A stretch of DNA of 64,000 bases from Noviherbaspirillum suwonense. Its GTDB lineage: Bacteria > Pseudomonadota > Gammaproteobacteria > Burkholderiales > Burkholderiaceae_D. Below are positions 1 to 8,450 of the stretch, piece after piece. The first letter of the stretch is position 1; every line of letters begins with the position of its first letter. Below the pieces are notes generated by a model. That model was given only the letters and a program-made list of their open reading frames with translations, made no database searches and was not told where the DNA came from. The position numbers and the translations under genes are program-made. The stretch is from the NCBI RefSeq assembly GCF_900182955.1, contig NZ_FXUL01000022.1, positions 1 to 64,000 on the forward strand, given 5' to 3'.

Positions 1-912
1 GCGCTGAGCACGGAACTGGTCCGCTTCGACATGCAGGCCATGGAAAACCCCGGGATATCCGGCGTCGCGTACCAGCAAGGCACGCTGGCCGGCTACGAGT
101 TGCGCGAGTACCTGCTGGAAAAATGGGGCCACAAGTGCATCTACTGTGACAAGGAAGGCGTACCACTGCAGGTCGAGCACATCCATGCGAGAGCAAACGG
201 CGGAACTGACCGCCCGGGCAACCTTGGCATCGCCTGTCAGCCATGCAACCAGAAAAAGGCGGCTCGCGACATCAAGGCGTTTCTGAAGAAGGATCCGGCG
301 CGGCTTACAAGCATTCTGGCGCAGGCCAAGCGGCCGCTGAAGGATGCGGCTGCAGTCAATGCGACAAGGTGGGTCTTGCTCAACCGCCTGAAAGCCACCG
401 GGCTTGCCGTCGAAGCATGCTCCGGCGGGCGGACCAAGTTCAACCGATGCCGACTGTACCTGCCCAAGACCCATGCGCTTGATGCGGTGTGCGTCGGGGA
501 TGTGGCTGCTGTGGCAGGTTGGCGTCGACCTACGCTGGCCATCAAGGCAACGGGTCGTGGCGCCTACCAGCGCACCCGCTTGGACAAGTACGGCTTCCCG
601 CGTGGTTACCTGATGCGTGAAAAGTTCGTCAAGGGATTCCAAACCGGCGACATGGTCCGTGCGACCGTCACAAAGGGCAAGAAGATCGGGACCTATGTAG
701 GCCGGTTGGCAGTACGAGCCTCTGGCAGCTTCAACATCCAGATGGGCAAGGAAGTGGTACAAGGAATCGGCCATCAGTACTGCACCATGGTGCAACGCGC
801 AGATGGCTACGGTTATTGGTTCAACATGGATAGCACTATTTCAGCGGGTGCCGGGCACGCTTCGCGTGCTGCGCTATCCCTCCCCGGCATGAATGCCGGG
901 ATATCTCGCGCA
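1..912 (+). mobile_element. 3' portion of an ISC (IscB-carrying, IS200/IS605-like) element
   Basis: The iscB reading frame is followed directly by a short perfect hairpin preceded by TATCCCTCC and followed by ATATCTCGCGC. This arrangement resembles the subterminal hairpin at the right end of IscB/TnpB elements mobilised by Y1 transposases. The left end and any transposase lie outside the window, so the boundary near position 905-912 is an estimate. Immediately beyond it the sequence changes to the ordinary chromosomal gene for a phospholipase D family protein. Confidence 0.6.
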
Positions 913-921
913 AAAGCCTGA
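1..921 (+). CDS. iscB: IscB-type RNA-guided HNH/RuvC endonuclease, 5'-truncated by window edge
   Basis: Frame 1 is open from the first base, so the gene begins upstream of the window and the PLMP domain, RuvC-I and bridge helix are not visible. Counting from the internal Met at position 31: a RuvC-II-like ELVRFD lies just before it (nt 13-30). The HNH domain follows, with C36-x2-C39, catalytic-type E49-H50, N64 and C69-x2-C72. RuvC-III has THALDA with H148 and D151. The C-terminal targeting domain shows GKKIGTYVGR and ends in RADGYGYW near residue 262. All catalytic residues that can be seen are intact. IscB is the Cas9 ancestor family of ISC transposons and uses an omegaRNA, normally encoded just 5' of the gene and therefore outside this window. 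The last 25 or so codons run into the element's terminal hairpin and may not be functional sequence. No TnpA is visible. Confidence 0.92.
   Translation, partial: ALSTELVRFDMQAMENPGISGVAYQQGTLAGYELREYLLEKWGHKCIYCDKEGVPLQVEHIHARANGGTDRPGNLGIACQPCNQKKAARDIKAFLKKDPARLTSILAQAKRPLKDAAAVNATRWVLLNRLKATGLAVEACSGGRTKFNRCRLYLPKTHALDAVCVGDVAAVAGWRRPTLAIKATGRGAYQRTRLDKYGFPRGYLMREKFVKGFQTGDMVRATVTKGKKIGTYVGRLAVRASGSFNIQMGKEVVQGIGHQYCTMVQRADGYGYWFNMDSTISAGAGHASRAALSLPGMNAGISRAKA
883..900. repeat. Right-end hairpin of the ISC element
   Basis: CCCGGCA (883-889) and TGCCGGG (894-900) form a 7-bp stem, extendable by one A-T pair, around a TGAA loop. A second small hairpin precedes it: GCACGC at 855-860 pairs with GCGTGC at 864-869 around TTC. 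Both lie inside the open frame of iscB after the recognisable protein ends. Confidence 0.65.
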
Positions 922-988
922 TGAAGCGTATCCCGACAAGGCAGGCCGGGCCGGATATCCGCCGCATGCGCGCCCTGGCGGTCCGACA

Positions 989-2371
989 TTGACCATCCTT
1001 CATATTCCAGGCTGGCTATCGGTGCATGGCCTGGTCGTGGCGCTGGGCCTGCTGATCTATGTACTGAGCAGCCACGCGATGCAGAAGCGGCGCGACCCGA
1101 CCGCCGCCATTTCCTGGGTCTTGGCGATTGCGCTGATTCCGTACCTGGGGCTGCCGCTGTACCTGCTGTTCGGCAGCCGCAAGCGGCTGCAGGCGCGCAA
1201 TCTCAGCATCAAGCCCATGCCGCCGCCGGAACCGCTGCCGGCCGACGCCTGGCCGCGTCAACTGGCCGCGGCGATGGGCCAGCCGCCGGTCGAGTCCTAC
1301 GGCGGCCTGCGGGTGCATGCGGAAGGCCGCGAGGCGCTGCAGGCCTTGTTCGAGGTGATCGACAGCGCGCAGCATGCGCTGTCGCTATGCACCTTCATCA
1401 TTGGACGCGACGCCATCGGCAATGCGGTGCTGGCACGACTGGCCGCGCAGGCGCAGCGCGGCGTCAAGGTGCGGCTGATGGTCGACGGCTTCGGCCGCCT
1501 GCTGGGCGGCCGCCTCAGCCTGCATGAACTCAAAGCCGCGGGCGTTGAAGTGATTTTATTCGGCCCGGTGCTGCGGCTGGCCGGCCGCAGCCGGCCCAAC
1601 CTGCGGAACCATCGCAAGATCGTCGTCGCCGATGGCGTCCGGTTATGGTGCGGCGGCCGCAACTTTGCCGCCGAATATTTCGAAGGCGCGGAGGGGCGCC
1701 CGCCCTGGCGCGACATTTCCTTCGACCTGCATGGGCCGTTCGCCGCGCAGGCGCTGGACCTGTTCAACAGCGACTGGGCCTATGCGAACGGCGCCGCCCG
1801 GCCGCCGCGGCGCATGGTGGCGCCGGGACCGGATGAACCGTACGCGCAACTGATCGCGTCCGGCCCGGACCAGGCCGACGACACCGTGCACAACCTGCTG
1901 GTCACCGGATGCTTCAAGGCGCGCACGCAGATCGTCGCGGTCACGCCGTATTTCGTTCCCGGCGAAGCGCTGCTGATGGCGCTGGTGCTGGCCGCGAGGC
2001 GCGACGTGGTCGTCGACCTGATCCTGCCGGCGCATTCGAACCATCACCTGGCCGACTTCGTGCGGCACCGGGCGCTGCGCGCGCTCGCCGCCGCCGGCGG
2101 CCGTATCTGGCTCACGCCGTACATGCTGCATGCCAAGGCCATGGTGATCGATGGCGACCTGGCCATGTCCGGCTCGGCCAACCTCGATTCGCGCAGCATG
2201 TTCCTGAACTATGAACTGATGGTCGCCTTCTATGCGCCGTCCGACATCAGGCGCTTTGCCGAAGTGCTCGACGCGCACCGCGCGGCGGCCGTGCCCTATC
2301 GCGCCGGCAAGCCCAGCCTGTGGCGCGACTTCACCGAAGGCCTGGTGCTGTGGCTGGGTTTCCAGCTGTGA
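989..2371 (+). CDS. cls: Cardiolipin synthase / phospholipase D family protein
   Basis: Two hydrophobic segments at the N-terminus (PLDc_N type, GLVVALGLLIYVLSSHAM and ISWVLAIALIPYLGLPLYLL) precede two PLD catalytic domains. Both HxKxxxxD motifs are intact: HRKIVVAD (about nt 1610-1635) and HAKAMVID (about nt 2130-2153), each followed by the usual G-N/S segment. The family condenses phospholipids to cardiolipin at the inner membrane. The open frame extends up to 893, inside the ISC right end, but no Met there looks real. A TTG at 989 with GGCGGT about 8 nt upstream gives 460 aa, close to the family norm. It converges on the 4-coumarate:CoA ligase gene with a 6-nt gap. Confidence 0.85.
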   Translation: MTILHIPGWLSVHGLVVALGLLIYVLSSHAMQKRRDPTAAISWVLAIALIPYLGLPLYLLFGSRKRLQARNLSIKPMPPPEPLPADAWPRQLAAAMGQPPVESYGGLRVHAEGREALQALFEVIDSAQHALSLCTFIIGRDAIGNAVLARLAAQAQRGVKVRLMVDGFGRLLGGRLSLHELKAAGVEVILFGPVLRLAGRSRPNLRNHRKIVVADGVRLWCGGRNFAAEYFEGAEGRPPWRDISFDLHGPFAAQALDLFNSDWAYANGAARPPRRMVAPGPDEPYAQLIASGPDQADDTVHNLLVTGCFKARTQIVAVTPYFVPGEALLMALVLAARRDVVVDLILPAHSNHHLADFVRHRALRALAAAGGRIWLTPYMLHAKAMVIDGDLAMSGSANLDSRSMFLNYELMVAFYAPSDIRRFAEVLDAHRAAAVPYRAGKPSLWRDFTEGLVLWLGFQL

Positions 2372-2377
2372 ACACGG

Positions 2378-3616
2378 TCATCCGCGGATCAGCCAGTCGG
2401 CCGGCTTGCCCTTGGCATCGACCGGCAGCGCGGCGCCGAATGAAAAGGCGCGCGGACGTTCCGGCGCGGTAAGCCGCGCGCCGGCCCAGGCGTCCAGCTT
2501 CGCATGCAGTTCAGCCGGGTCGGCCGCCGCATCGCGCGGCACGACGAAGGCCTTCAGGCGGTTGCCTTCCGCCGGGCGCATCAGGCGCACGCTGGCGTCG
2601 AGCACGTCGGGATGCAGCAGCAGTTCGCGCCGGACGCGGGCCGGAAACACATTCATGCCCCCGACCTGCACCGCCTGGTCGATGCGCCCGGTAGGCACGA
2701 AGCGCCGCTCGTCCAGCCAGGTCAGCCTGTCCTGGCATTGCCGGACGGCGTCATCGCCGTCGCGCAGCAGGCCGGCCCCGTCCACGCCGGCGCGCCGCCA
2801 GAAGGAAAGCAGCTGGTAAGGCGCTTCATGGTCGAAGCGCCAGCCGATGCCGGCCGTCTCCGAGCTGCCGTAGACTTGCAGCAGCCTGGCTAGGCCGGCC
2901 TGCTGCAATGCCTCGCTGATCTCGTCGGGGCAGGGCGCGGTCGATGTCGCGCCGGTCACGCCGTCCGGGAAAACGCGAACGGCGCGGACCGCCGCGCGCC
3001 AGAATTCAGGATGGCCGATCACCAGGTCGCCCTGGCGCAACTGCTGGCCCAGCGACGCGGCCGAGCCGGACCGGAGATCGATCACATCGCCGGCCGCCAG
3101 GCCCAGCGCCGCCGGCAGCAGCATCGTGAAGAGGAAGCCATAAATGTGATGGCTGGGCACCGCCGACAGGATGCGGCGCGTCCCCTGCAGCAGTGGCGCG
3201 ATCTCGCGCACTTCCTGCAGGAGCGCATCGAGCTCATGGACGCAGCTCTTGGGAATGCCGGTGCTGCCCGAGGTGCGGAACGTCAGCCGGTGGGAAAAGC
3301 GCGACAGGCTGGTCTGCGCGATCTGCGTCCATTCGCCCAGCGTCAGCCGCACGAGCAGATAGTCCTCGATGCCTGACTCATGCATCTGCAGGGCGTCCGC
3401 CAGCGCGCTGGCCACGCCCATCAGCTCCAGCGAGTCGGCGCCCAGGTCGCGGCCGATGTGCAGGTCGGCTGGCCACGGGCGCGGCGGCAGCGCCGGCCCG
3501 GTCAGCCGCATCGCGGCGAGTTCGCCGGCGACCAGGTCGGCGACGAAGCGCTGCATGCCTGCCTCGTCGTCCCACCAGGCGGCGCCGGCCCCGGCGTTGT
3601 CGCTCGCAACGGGCAT
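2378..3616 (-). CDS. 4-coumarate--CoA ligase of the photoactive yellow protein activation family, with ACP-like N-terminus
   Basis: 412 aa. An AMP-forming ligase with TSGSTGIPK (residues 115-123), YGSSETAG (248-255), a PTGRID region near 317-323 and a C-terminal GKP lysine near 404. It is much shorter than plant 4CLs because the usual ANL N-terminal subdomain is reduced. In its place residues 22-105 resemble an acyl carrier protein, with LGADSLELM placing a possible phosphopantetheine Ser at 62. It sits 2 nt downstream of the PYP gene on the same strand, as expected for the enzyme that activates p-coumarate for attachment to PYP. No tyrosine ammonia lyase gene is seen in the window. Family assignment rests on context plus motifs; the carrier role of the N-terminus is inference. 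Confidence 0.85.
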   Translation of the reverse strand: MPVASDNAGAGAAWWDDEAGMQRFVADLVAGELAAMRLTGPALPPRPWPADLHIGRDLGADSLELMGVASALADALQMHESGIEDYLLVRLTLGEWTQIAQTSLSRFSHRLTFRTSGSTGIPKSCVHELDALLQEVREIAPLLQGTRRILSAVPSHHIYGFLFTMLLPAALGLAAGDVIDLRSGSAASLGQQLRQGDLVIGHPEFWRAAVRAVRVFPDGVTGATSTAPCPDEISEALQQAGLARLLQVYGSSETAGIGWRFDHEAPYQLLSFWRRAGVDGAGLLRDGDDAVRQCQDRLTWLDERRFVPTGRIDQAVQVGGMNVFPARVRRELLLHPDVLDASVRLMRPAEGNRLKAFVVPRDAAADPAELHAKLDAWAGARLTAPERPRAFSFGAALPVDAKGKPADWLIRG

Positions 3617-3618
3617 GG

Positions 3619-4005
3619 TCAGATCCGCTTGACGAAGATCCAGAAATTGCCGCCGCTCAGCGCCTTCTTCATGTGGACTTTCACCTTGGTCGGCTTCATC
3701 TGATAATCGAACACATACTCGAACATGGTGTTGAGGTTGTTGTCCCGCACGCCGGCATCGAAGACGCCCTTGAACGACGGCTTGGACGTGCAGGGCGCGA
3801 CATCGCGGAAGAAATTCTTGCCGATCACGGCAGCAGGAGAACGGCCTGTAATGGCGCCTTCCGCCGCGTTATAACGCAGCACCTTGCCCGTGCCGTCGAG
3901 TTCGATCGCGCCAAACGCGAGCTTGTCGATATCCTTTTCGGCCATCCGGTTCAGCACATTGTCGATGTCCGCCTTGTTAAAACCCACGAGGTCCATGTCA
4001 CCCAT
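3619..4005 (-). CDS. pyp: Photoactive yellow protein (PYP), blue-light photoreceptor
   Basis: 128 aa PAS-fold protein very close to the Halorhodospira halophila PYP (125 aa). It has [59 protein letters not shown] and FVKR at equivalent positions. With a +3 offset the key residues are all kept: chromophore Cys72 (Cys69 in H. halophila), Tyr45, Glu49, Thr53, Arg55 and Met103. The chromophore is p-coumaric acid bound as a thioester, supplied by the adjacent ligase. The start at 4005 is set by AAGGAGA six nt upstream. An open frame continues to 4128 but has no homology. The signalling partner is not evident, although HDOD-GAF and GGDEF-EAL genes lie within 12 kb. Confidence 0.97.
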   Translation of the reverse strand: MGDMDLVGFNKADIDNVLNRMAEKDIDKLAFGAIELDGTGKVLRYNAAEGAITGRSPAAVIGKNFFRDVAPCTSKPSFKGVFDAGVRDNNLNTMFEYVFDYQMKPTKVKVHMKKALSGGNFWIFVKRI

Positions 4006-4163
4006 TTTTTTCTCCTTGATTGGTTGGGGGCAAAGTAGAGAAACCACGCATATTAATGCCGCGCGGAAACTATTAGACCGGATTGATTGCACTGTGTCAA
4101 TACTATGTCCTGAACATTTCATGGACATTCTGTTGTATTACTTCGTTCGATCGCAGCGTACGG

Positions 4164-4192
4164 ACGAAAAAAAGCCGCGGAATCCGCGGCTT
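4164..4192 (-). terminator. Rho-independent terminator of the Ala/Lys-rich protein gene
   Basis: Read on the minus strand, AAGCCGCGGA and its complement TCCGCGGCTT form a stem of about 10 bp that runs straight into a T tract of seven. It lies 25 nt past the stop of the gene at 4217-4531. Confidence 0.85.
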
Positions 4193-4216
4193 CGATGACT
4201 AGGGGTCAGTTGCGCA

Positions 4217-4531
4217 TTATTTCTTGACGGCGTCGATCTTGGTCTCGTTGCTGTCTTTCTTGGCTTCGGCGATCTTCTTTTCTGCCTTGCTGTGCGCCTT
4301 GGCCTTGGTCTTTTCGGCTTTTGCATCTGCCTTGACGACCGCTTCCTTCTCATCCGCCTTGGCCTTGACGACCTTTTCGCTGGCCTTGGCGTCGGCTTTC
4401 TCTACCTTGGCATCGGCCTGGACGGCGGCCTTGGCGGATGGGGCGGTCGTGGTCGTGGTGGTGGTGCCTGCCTGGGCAAATGCGGCGCTTGCGAACAGGG
4501 TGGCTACGGCCAGTGCGATCAGATTTTTCAT
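4217..4531 (-). CDS. Small exported Ala/Lys/Glu-rich protein
   Basis: 104 aa. A clear signal peptide (MKNLIALAVATLFASAAFAQ, cleavage after AFA) is followed by a Thr-rich linker with a run of seven Thr. The rest is a highly charged Ala/Lys/Glu/Asp segment in a loose repeat of the form KADAKAEK, predicted to be helical or disordered. There is no recognised enzymatic domain. Similar low-complexity secreted proteins occur in Burkholderiales, sometimes labelled histone-H1-like by composition alone. It stands alone with its own terminator. Function unknown. Confidence 0.8.
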   Translation of the reverse strand: MKNLIALAVATLFASAAFAQAGTTTTTTTAPSAKAAVQADAKVEKADAKASEKVVKAKADEKEAVVKADAKAEKTKAKAHSKAEKKIAEAKKDSNETKIDAVKK

Positions 4532-4640
4532 AATGCCCTCGTTGAGTGGTTAAGCAGTTTGCCTGCCCCTCCACTAACGCCGCCCGGATACGCCAGTTGA
4601 CGCCAAACGTGTAAGCGTTCGTTACGATTCTGTCACGATG

Positions 4641-6194
4641 TTACCGGGCCGAAATGCGGGCAATGACCTGCGCCTTGATCATCTTGATCACCGCTGTCTC
4701 TTCCGGCGTCACGCCTTCCGGCGCGGTGACGTCCCGATCGGCGTACAGGTAGCCGATCGGCGTGCCGCCCACCACCAGCGGCAGGATGATGAAGCTGCGC
4801 GCCTCGGGCAGCATGGTCCGGTGCCAGACCGGCAGCAGGGACGCGATCTTCATCGTCGATGCATCCGAAATCAGCAGGTCGGCATTGTTCTGCAGGGACA
4901 GGAAGAACAGGTCCTTGTTGCCGGCGGCCGCATAGGCGAAGCCGCGCTGCAGGCGCGGCGTGGCCGCACCCAGCGCCAGCCGCGACTTGTACAGCCCGGT
5001 CTGCACGTCCCGCAGGCAGATGGTGGCATAGCGAAAGCCCATGCCGGTGTACACCGTTTCCAGCGCGAGGAACATCAGGTCATTGAGTCCGCCTGCGCCG
5101 CTGGCAATCATTTCCGAGATGGCCTGGGCGCCTGCCATCAGCATTTCCCGTGCGCGCACCGGCTTGCCGCTCGGATGACGTTCGTCGGCCGCGGGCTGTC
5201 CCGGGGCTTCCAGCCGCAAATCCGCCAGCGGGTCGGGCGCGGTGGCGACGGCCGCGGCGACCGGCGTCGCGGCCGCCGCGGCGGGGGCTTCCTCGTCCTC
5301 GCTCTCGGCGAAGGTGATATCCGAATTGCTGGTCAGCGCCATCGCTTCGTCGGCGACGCCTTCCAGCAGTTCGGTCAGGGTTTCATCGTCCAGGTCCAGC
5401 GCCGGGCCGAAGCGGGTCAGCAGCGCCTTGCGCTGCGCCGGCTCGCCGGCGGCGCCGCGGCGGGACAGCATGGTCGCCAGGGTGGCGCTGAACGCGGCGA
5501 CCTGCTGCATCCACTCGCTGCGCGACCTGGCAGGCTTGAGCACGCCGGCCGGCAGCGGCGCCAGCGAATGGACGATGGAATCCGGGATGTTCCAGCCGCG
5601 CAGCACCGATTCGGCAAGCGCGTCGAAGCTGCAGCCCAGCACGCGGGTCGAGGCCAGCGCGGGCGAAATGCCTTCCGATTCGCTGAGCGCGGCGATCTCG
5701 CCGTACAGCTTGTGGTCGTGCGCGGCGACCACGAGGCGGCCCATGTTCTTGAACAGCGCCGCCACCGCCGCTTCCTCGGCATCCTTGAACTGCGTGCGCC
5801 GCGCCATCTCGCGCCCGATGACGCTCGCGCACAGCGCAAACGCCAGCTCGTTGCGCACATGCTGGCCCCTGCGGCCTTTCATGCCGTCGACCAGCAACAT
5901 CGCCAGCGCGCTGGTCTTCACCGTCTCGAAGCCGAGCAGGAAAATTGCGCGGGTGATGGTCGACACCGGCGCGCCGCTCGCGGTGCGGTAGCAAACGGTG
6001 TTGGCCAGGCGCAGCACCTTCTGCGTCAGCGCCACGTCATTGAGCAGGAAGGAAGCCAGTTCCTGCACCGAGTCGCCTTCGGACGACGCCATGCGCACGA
6101 CCTCGGAAACCGACTTGCCCATCGCGGGCAGCTCGCCGTAATCGCTCATGCGCCGCAGCAGGGCGTCGCGGGTGTCGGTGCCGGATGCGGTCAT
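4641..6194 (-). CDS. HDOD-GAF signalling protein
   Basis: 517 aa from MTASGT. Residues about 8-215 form an HDOD domain (GELPAMGKSVSEVVRMAS, ELASFLLNDVALTQKVLRLAN, ITRAIFLLGFETV), which is related to HD hydrolases but lacks the metal-binding HD pair. An Ala/Glu-rich linker near 300-340 leads into a C-terminal GAF-like domain (about 355-515, with GFRYATICLRDVQTG and SFIILPLVVGG). HDOD proteins act as scaffolds in chemotaxis, motility and c-di-GMP pathways. The frame stays open to 6473, but the upstream part is Arg/Ser/Pro-rich antisense-type sequence, so the start at 6194 was chosen. Only a weak AAAGAG precedes it. Confidence 0.88.
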   Translation of the reverse strand: MTASGTDTRDALLRRMSDYGELPAMGKSVSEVVRMASSEGDSVQELASFLLNDVALTQKVLRLANTVCYRTASGAPVSTITRAIFLLGFETVKTSALAMLLVDGMKGRRGQHVRNELAFALCASVIGREMARRTQFKDAEEAAVAALFKNMGRLVVAAHDHKLYGEIAALSESEGISPALASTRVLGCSFDALAESVLRGWNIPDSIVHSLAPLPAGVLKPARSRSEWMQQVAAFSATLATMLSRRGAAGEPAQRKALLTRFGPALDLDDETLTELLEGVADEAMALTSNSDITFAESEDEEAPAAAAATPVAAAVATAPDPLADLRLEAPGQPAADERHPSGKPVRAREMLMAGAQAISEMIASGAGGLNDLMFLALETVYTGMGFRYATICLRDVQTGLYKSRLALGAATPRLQRGFAYAAAGNKDLFFLSLQNNADLLISDASTMKIASLLPVWHRTMLPEARSFIILPLVVGGTPIGYLYADRDVTAPEGVTPEETAVIKMIKAQVIARISAR

Positions 6195-6294
6195 GCGCTC
6201 TTTCGGATCGGTTGTGTGGCGGCGGCAGCTCCCGCGCACCGGGGGCGGCACGCGGGACCGGGTTGCGGACCTTGCGGCCCGCAACGGCGGCGCA

Positions 6295-7731
6295 TCAGGC
6301 GTTGAGGATGGAGATCGACCTGGTGTTGAGGTAGGCTTCCAGCGCTTCCGGACCGCCCTCGGAGCCGTAGCCGGAATCCTTGATGCCGCCGAACGGCATT
6401 TCCGGCCATGGCGCGGCCGGCTGGTTGATCCACAGCATGCCGACCTCGAGCCGCTGCGCCAGCAGGTGCGCATTCTTCAGCGAGCCGGTGAACGCGTAGC
6501 CGGCCAGGCCGTAGGGCAGGCGGTTGGCTTCGGCGATGGCCTCGTCCAGCGTGTTGAACGGACGGATCGCCGCCATCGGGCCGAACGGCTCTTCGTTGAA
6601 CACTTTCGCGTCCAGCGGCACGTCGGTCAGCACGGTCGGCGCGAAGAAATTGCCGACGCTGCCGATGCGCTCGCCGCCGGTCACGATGCTGGCGCCGCGC
6701 TGCACCGCGTCGCTGGCGAATTCGGCCATGGCCGTCAGGCGCCGGCTGTTTGCCAGCGGGCCCATCTGCGTGCCGTCGGTGCTGCCGTCGCCAACCTTGA
6801 GGCTTTGCGCGTGCTTCGCCAGCGCGGCGGCGAACTCATGGCGCAGGCTTTCATGCACCAGGAAGCGGGTCGGCGAGATGCAGACCTGTCCGGCATTGCG
6901 GAACTTGGCGCCGCCGGCGGCCTTGACCGCCAGTTCGACGTCGGCATCCTCGGCCACGATGACAGGCGCATGGCCGCCCAGTTCCATGGTGACGCGTTTC
7001 ATGTGCTGGCCCGCCAGCGCAGCCAGCTGCTTGCCGACCGGGGTGGAGCCGGTGAACGTGATCTTGCGGATGATCGGGTGCGCGATCAGGTAGCTGGAGA
7101 TTTCCGCCGGATTGCCGAATACCAGCCCGAGCACGCCCGCAGGCAGGCCGGCGTCGAGGAATGCCTGTGCCAGCGCGGCCGGTGCTGCCGGGGTTTCCTC
7201 GGGCGCCTTGACGATGATGGAGCAGCCGGTCGCCAGCGCCACCGCGATCTTGCGCACCGCCTGGTTGATCGGGAAGTTCCAGGGCGTGAATGCCGCCACC
7301 GGGCCGACCGGGTCCTTCAGCACCAGCTGCCGCACGTTCAGGTTGCGCGACGGGACCACGCGGCCGTAGACGCGCAGGCCTTCTTCGGCGGCCCATTCGA
7401 TGATGTCGGCCGAGGCCATCGCCTCGATCTTCGCTTCGGCCAGCGGCTTGCCCTGTTCCTGGGTCAGCAGCGCGGCGATGTCGACGGCGCGTTCGCGCAT
7501 CAGCGCGGCGGCGCGGCGCATGGTCTTGCTGCGTTCCGCGGCCGGCACGTCGCGCCATTGCAGGAAGCCTTTCTGTGCCGCGGCCAGCGCACGGTCGAGG
7601 TCGGCGATGCCGGCATGCGCGACGCGGCCGATCTCGCTGCCGGTTGCCGGGTTCGACACGGCCAGCGTGCGGCCGTCGGCCGCGTCCTGCCATTGGCCGT
7701 CGATCAAGAGTTGGGTATTCGGGTAAGCCAT
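6295..7731 (-). CDS. NAD(P)-dependent aldehyde dehydrogenase, succinate-semialdehyde dehydrogenase type
   Basis: 478 aa, the full length of the family. Active-site residues are Asn152 (PWNFP), Glu250 (MELGG) and Cys284 (GQVCISPTR). FTGSTPVGK near 226-234 belongs to the Rossmann cofactor region. The overall pattern ([39 protein letters not shown]) fits GabD-like enzymes that oxidise succinate semialdehyde or related omega-aldehydes. It stands 100 nt upstream of the HDOD gene on the same strand and no GABA transaminase is adjacent, so the substrate is not settled by context. Confidence 0.9.
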   Translation of the reverse strand: MAYPNTQLLIDGQWQDAADGRTLAVSNPATGSEIGRVAHAGIADLDRALAAAQKGFLQWRDVPAAERSKTMRRAAALMRERAVDIAALLTQEQGKPLAEAKIEAMASADIIEWAAEEGLRVYGRVVPSRNLNVRQLVLKDPVGPVAAFTPWNFPINQAVRKIAVALATGCSIIVKAPEETPAAPAALAQAFLDAGLPAGVLGLVFGNPAEISSYLIAHPIIRKITFTGSTPVGKQLAALAGQHMKRVTMELGGHAPVIVAEDADVELAVKAAGGAKFRNAGQVCISPTRFLVHESLRHEFAAALAKHAQSLKVGDGSTDGTQMGPLANSRRLTAMAEFASDAVQRGASIVTGGERIGSVGNFFAPTVLTDVPLDAKVFNEEPFGPMAAIRPFNTLDEAIAEANRLPYGLAGYAFTGSLKNAHLLAQRLEVGMLWINQPAAPWPEMPFGGIKDSGYGSEGGPEALEAYLNTRSISILNA

Positions 7732-7813
7732 GCTGGTGTCTCTCCTGGTTTAATTTTTCGGGGGTTCGTGCTGTCAGCCCCTGATTATAAGCAAGCGGGC
7801 GATCAAGGGTGGA

Positions 7814-7831
7814 AGCCGTCGGGCGACGGCC
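7814..7831 (-). terminator. Possible hairpin terminator downstream of the DUF1304 gene
   Basis: GCCGTC (7815-7820) and GACGGC (7825-7830) form a 6-bp stem around GGGC, directly after the minus-strand stop at 7832. There is no clear T tract, so it may only be an RNA 3' end-stabilising hairpin. Confidence 0.35.
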
Positions 7832-8197
7832 TTAACGAATCAGCAGCAATGCCAGCCCGATCGCCGCCGGCAGCGCCTGCACGAACAGTATTTTCCGGCT
7901 CGCGGTGGCGGCGCCGTACAGGCCGGCCGCCAGCACGCAGAGCAGGAAGAACACTTTCACGTCATGGCCGGCCGGCCCCAGGCTCAGGCCCCAGAACAGG
8001 CCGGCGGCGAGGAAACCGTTGTACAGCCCCTGGTTCGCCGCCAGCACCTTGGACGCGGCCGCCGCCGCCGGGGTCTGCCCGAATGCGCGCAGGCCGGCCG
8101 GCTTATCCCACAGGAACATCTCCAGCACCAGGATATAGACATGGATCAGCGCGACGAGACCGACGACGATATTGGCGAGGATGGCGATCATGGACAT
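7832..8197 (-). CDS. DUF1304 family membrane protein
   Basis: 121 aa with four predicted membrane helices: IAILANIVVGLVALIHVYIL, FLAAGLFWGLSLG, VFFLLCVLAAGLYGAA and FVQALPAAIGLALLL. The segment HVYILVLEMFLWDKP followed by ANQGLYNGFLAAGL is characteristic of DUF1304 (YhfC-like) proteins. The start at 8197 follows GGAG at a normal distance. An open frame extends to 8359, but its upstream part is a Cys-rich run produced by short DNA repeats and is not believed. Function unknown. Confidence 0.88.
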   Translation of the reverse strand: MSMIAILANIVVGLVALIHVYILVLEMFLWDKPAGLRAFGQTPAAAAASKVLAANQGLYNGFLAAGLFWGLSLGPAGHDVKVFFLLCVLAAGLYGAATASRKILFVQALPAAIGLALLLIR

Positions 8198-8450
8198 GGT
8201 TGCTCCGTTGCGCAGCGGACAGGTGAAAGGAAACAGTGGCGGTGATTCGGAACGGCAGGGTCGATTGTACGGCCCGATGATGCATTCCCGGCAAGCCTGT
8301 CCCCGCACGGCCATGCATGCGACGGGACATTCCTGACATTCCTGACAATGTTGACACACTGCTGTGACAATCCGCGCCCAGAATGCGCACTGAAGGACGA
8401 AGCCCGCGGCGCAATGCGCGGGCCAGTCTGAACGCCAGGAGGACCCATCG

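Noticed and set aside
237-545. Minus-strand frame inside iscB
   Set aside because: Shadow of the iscB coding sequence with no ribosome site.
893-988. Upstream extension of the cardiolipin synthase frame with a Met at 893
   Set aside because: It lies in the ISC right end, has no ribosome site and encodes non-conserved residues; a TTG at 989 fits better.
4638-6305. Large plus-strand open frame of 555 codons
   Set aside because: Antisense shadow of the HDOD-GAF gene; Arg/Gly/His-rich composition and no domain.
8336-8362. Short 9-bp tandem repeat GACATTCCT
   Set aside because: Only two exact copies plus a degenerate third; too short for a CRISPR or functional array.
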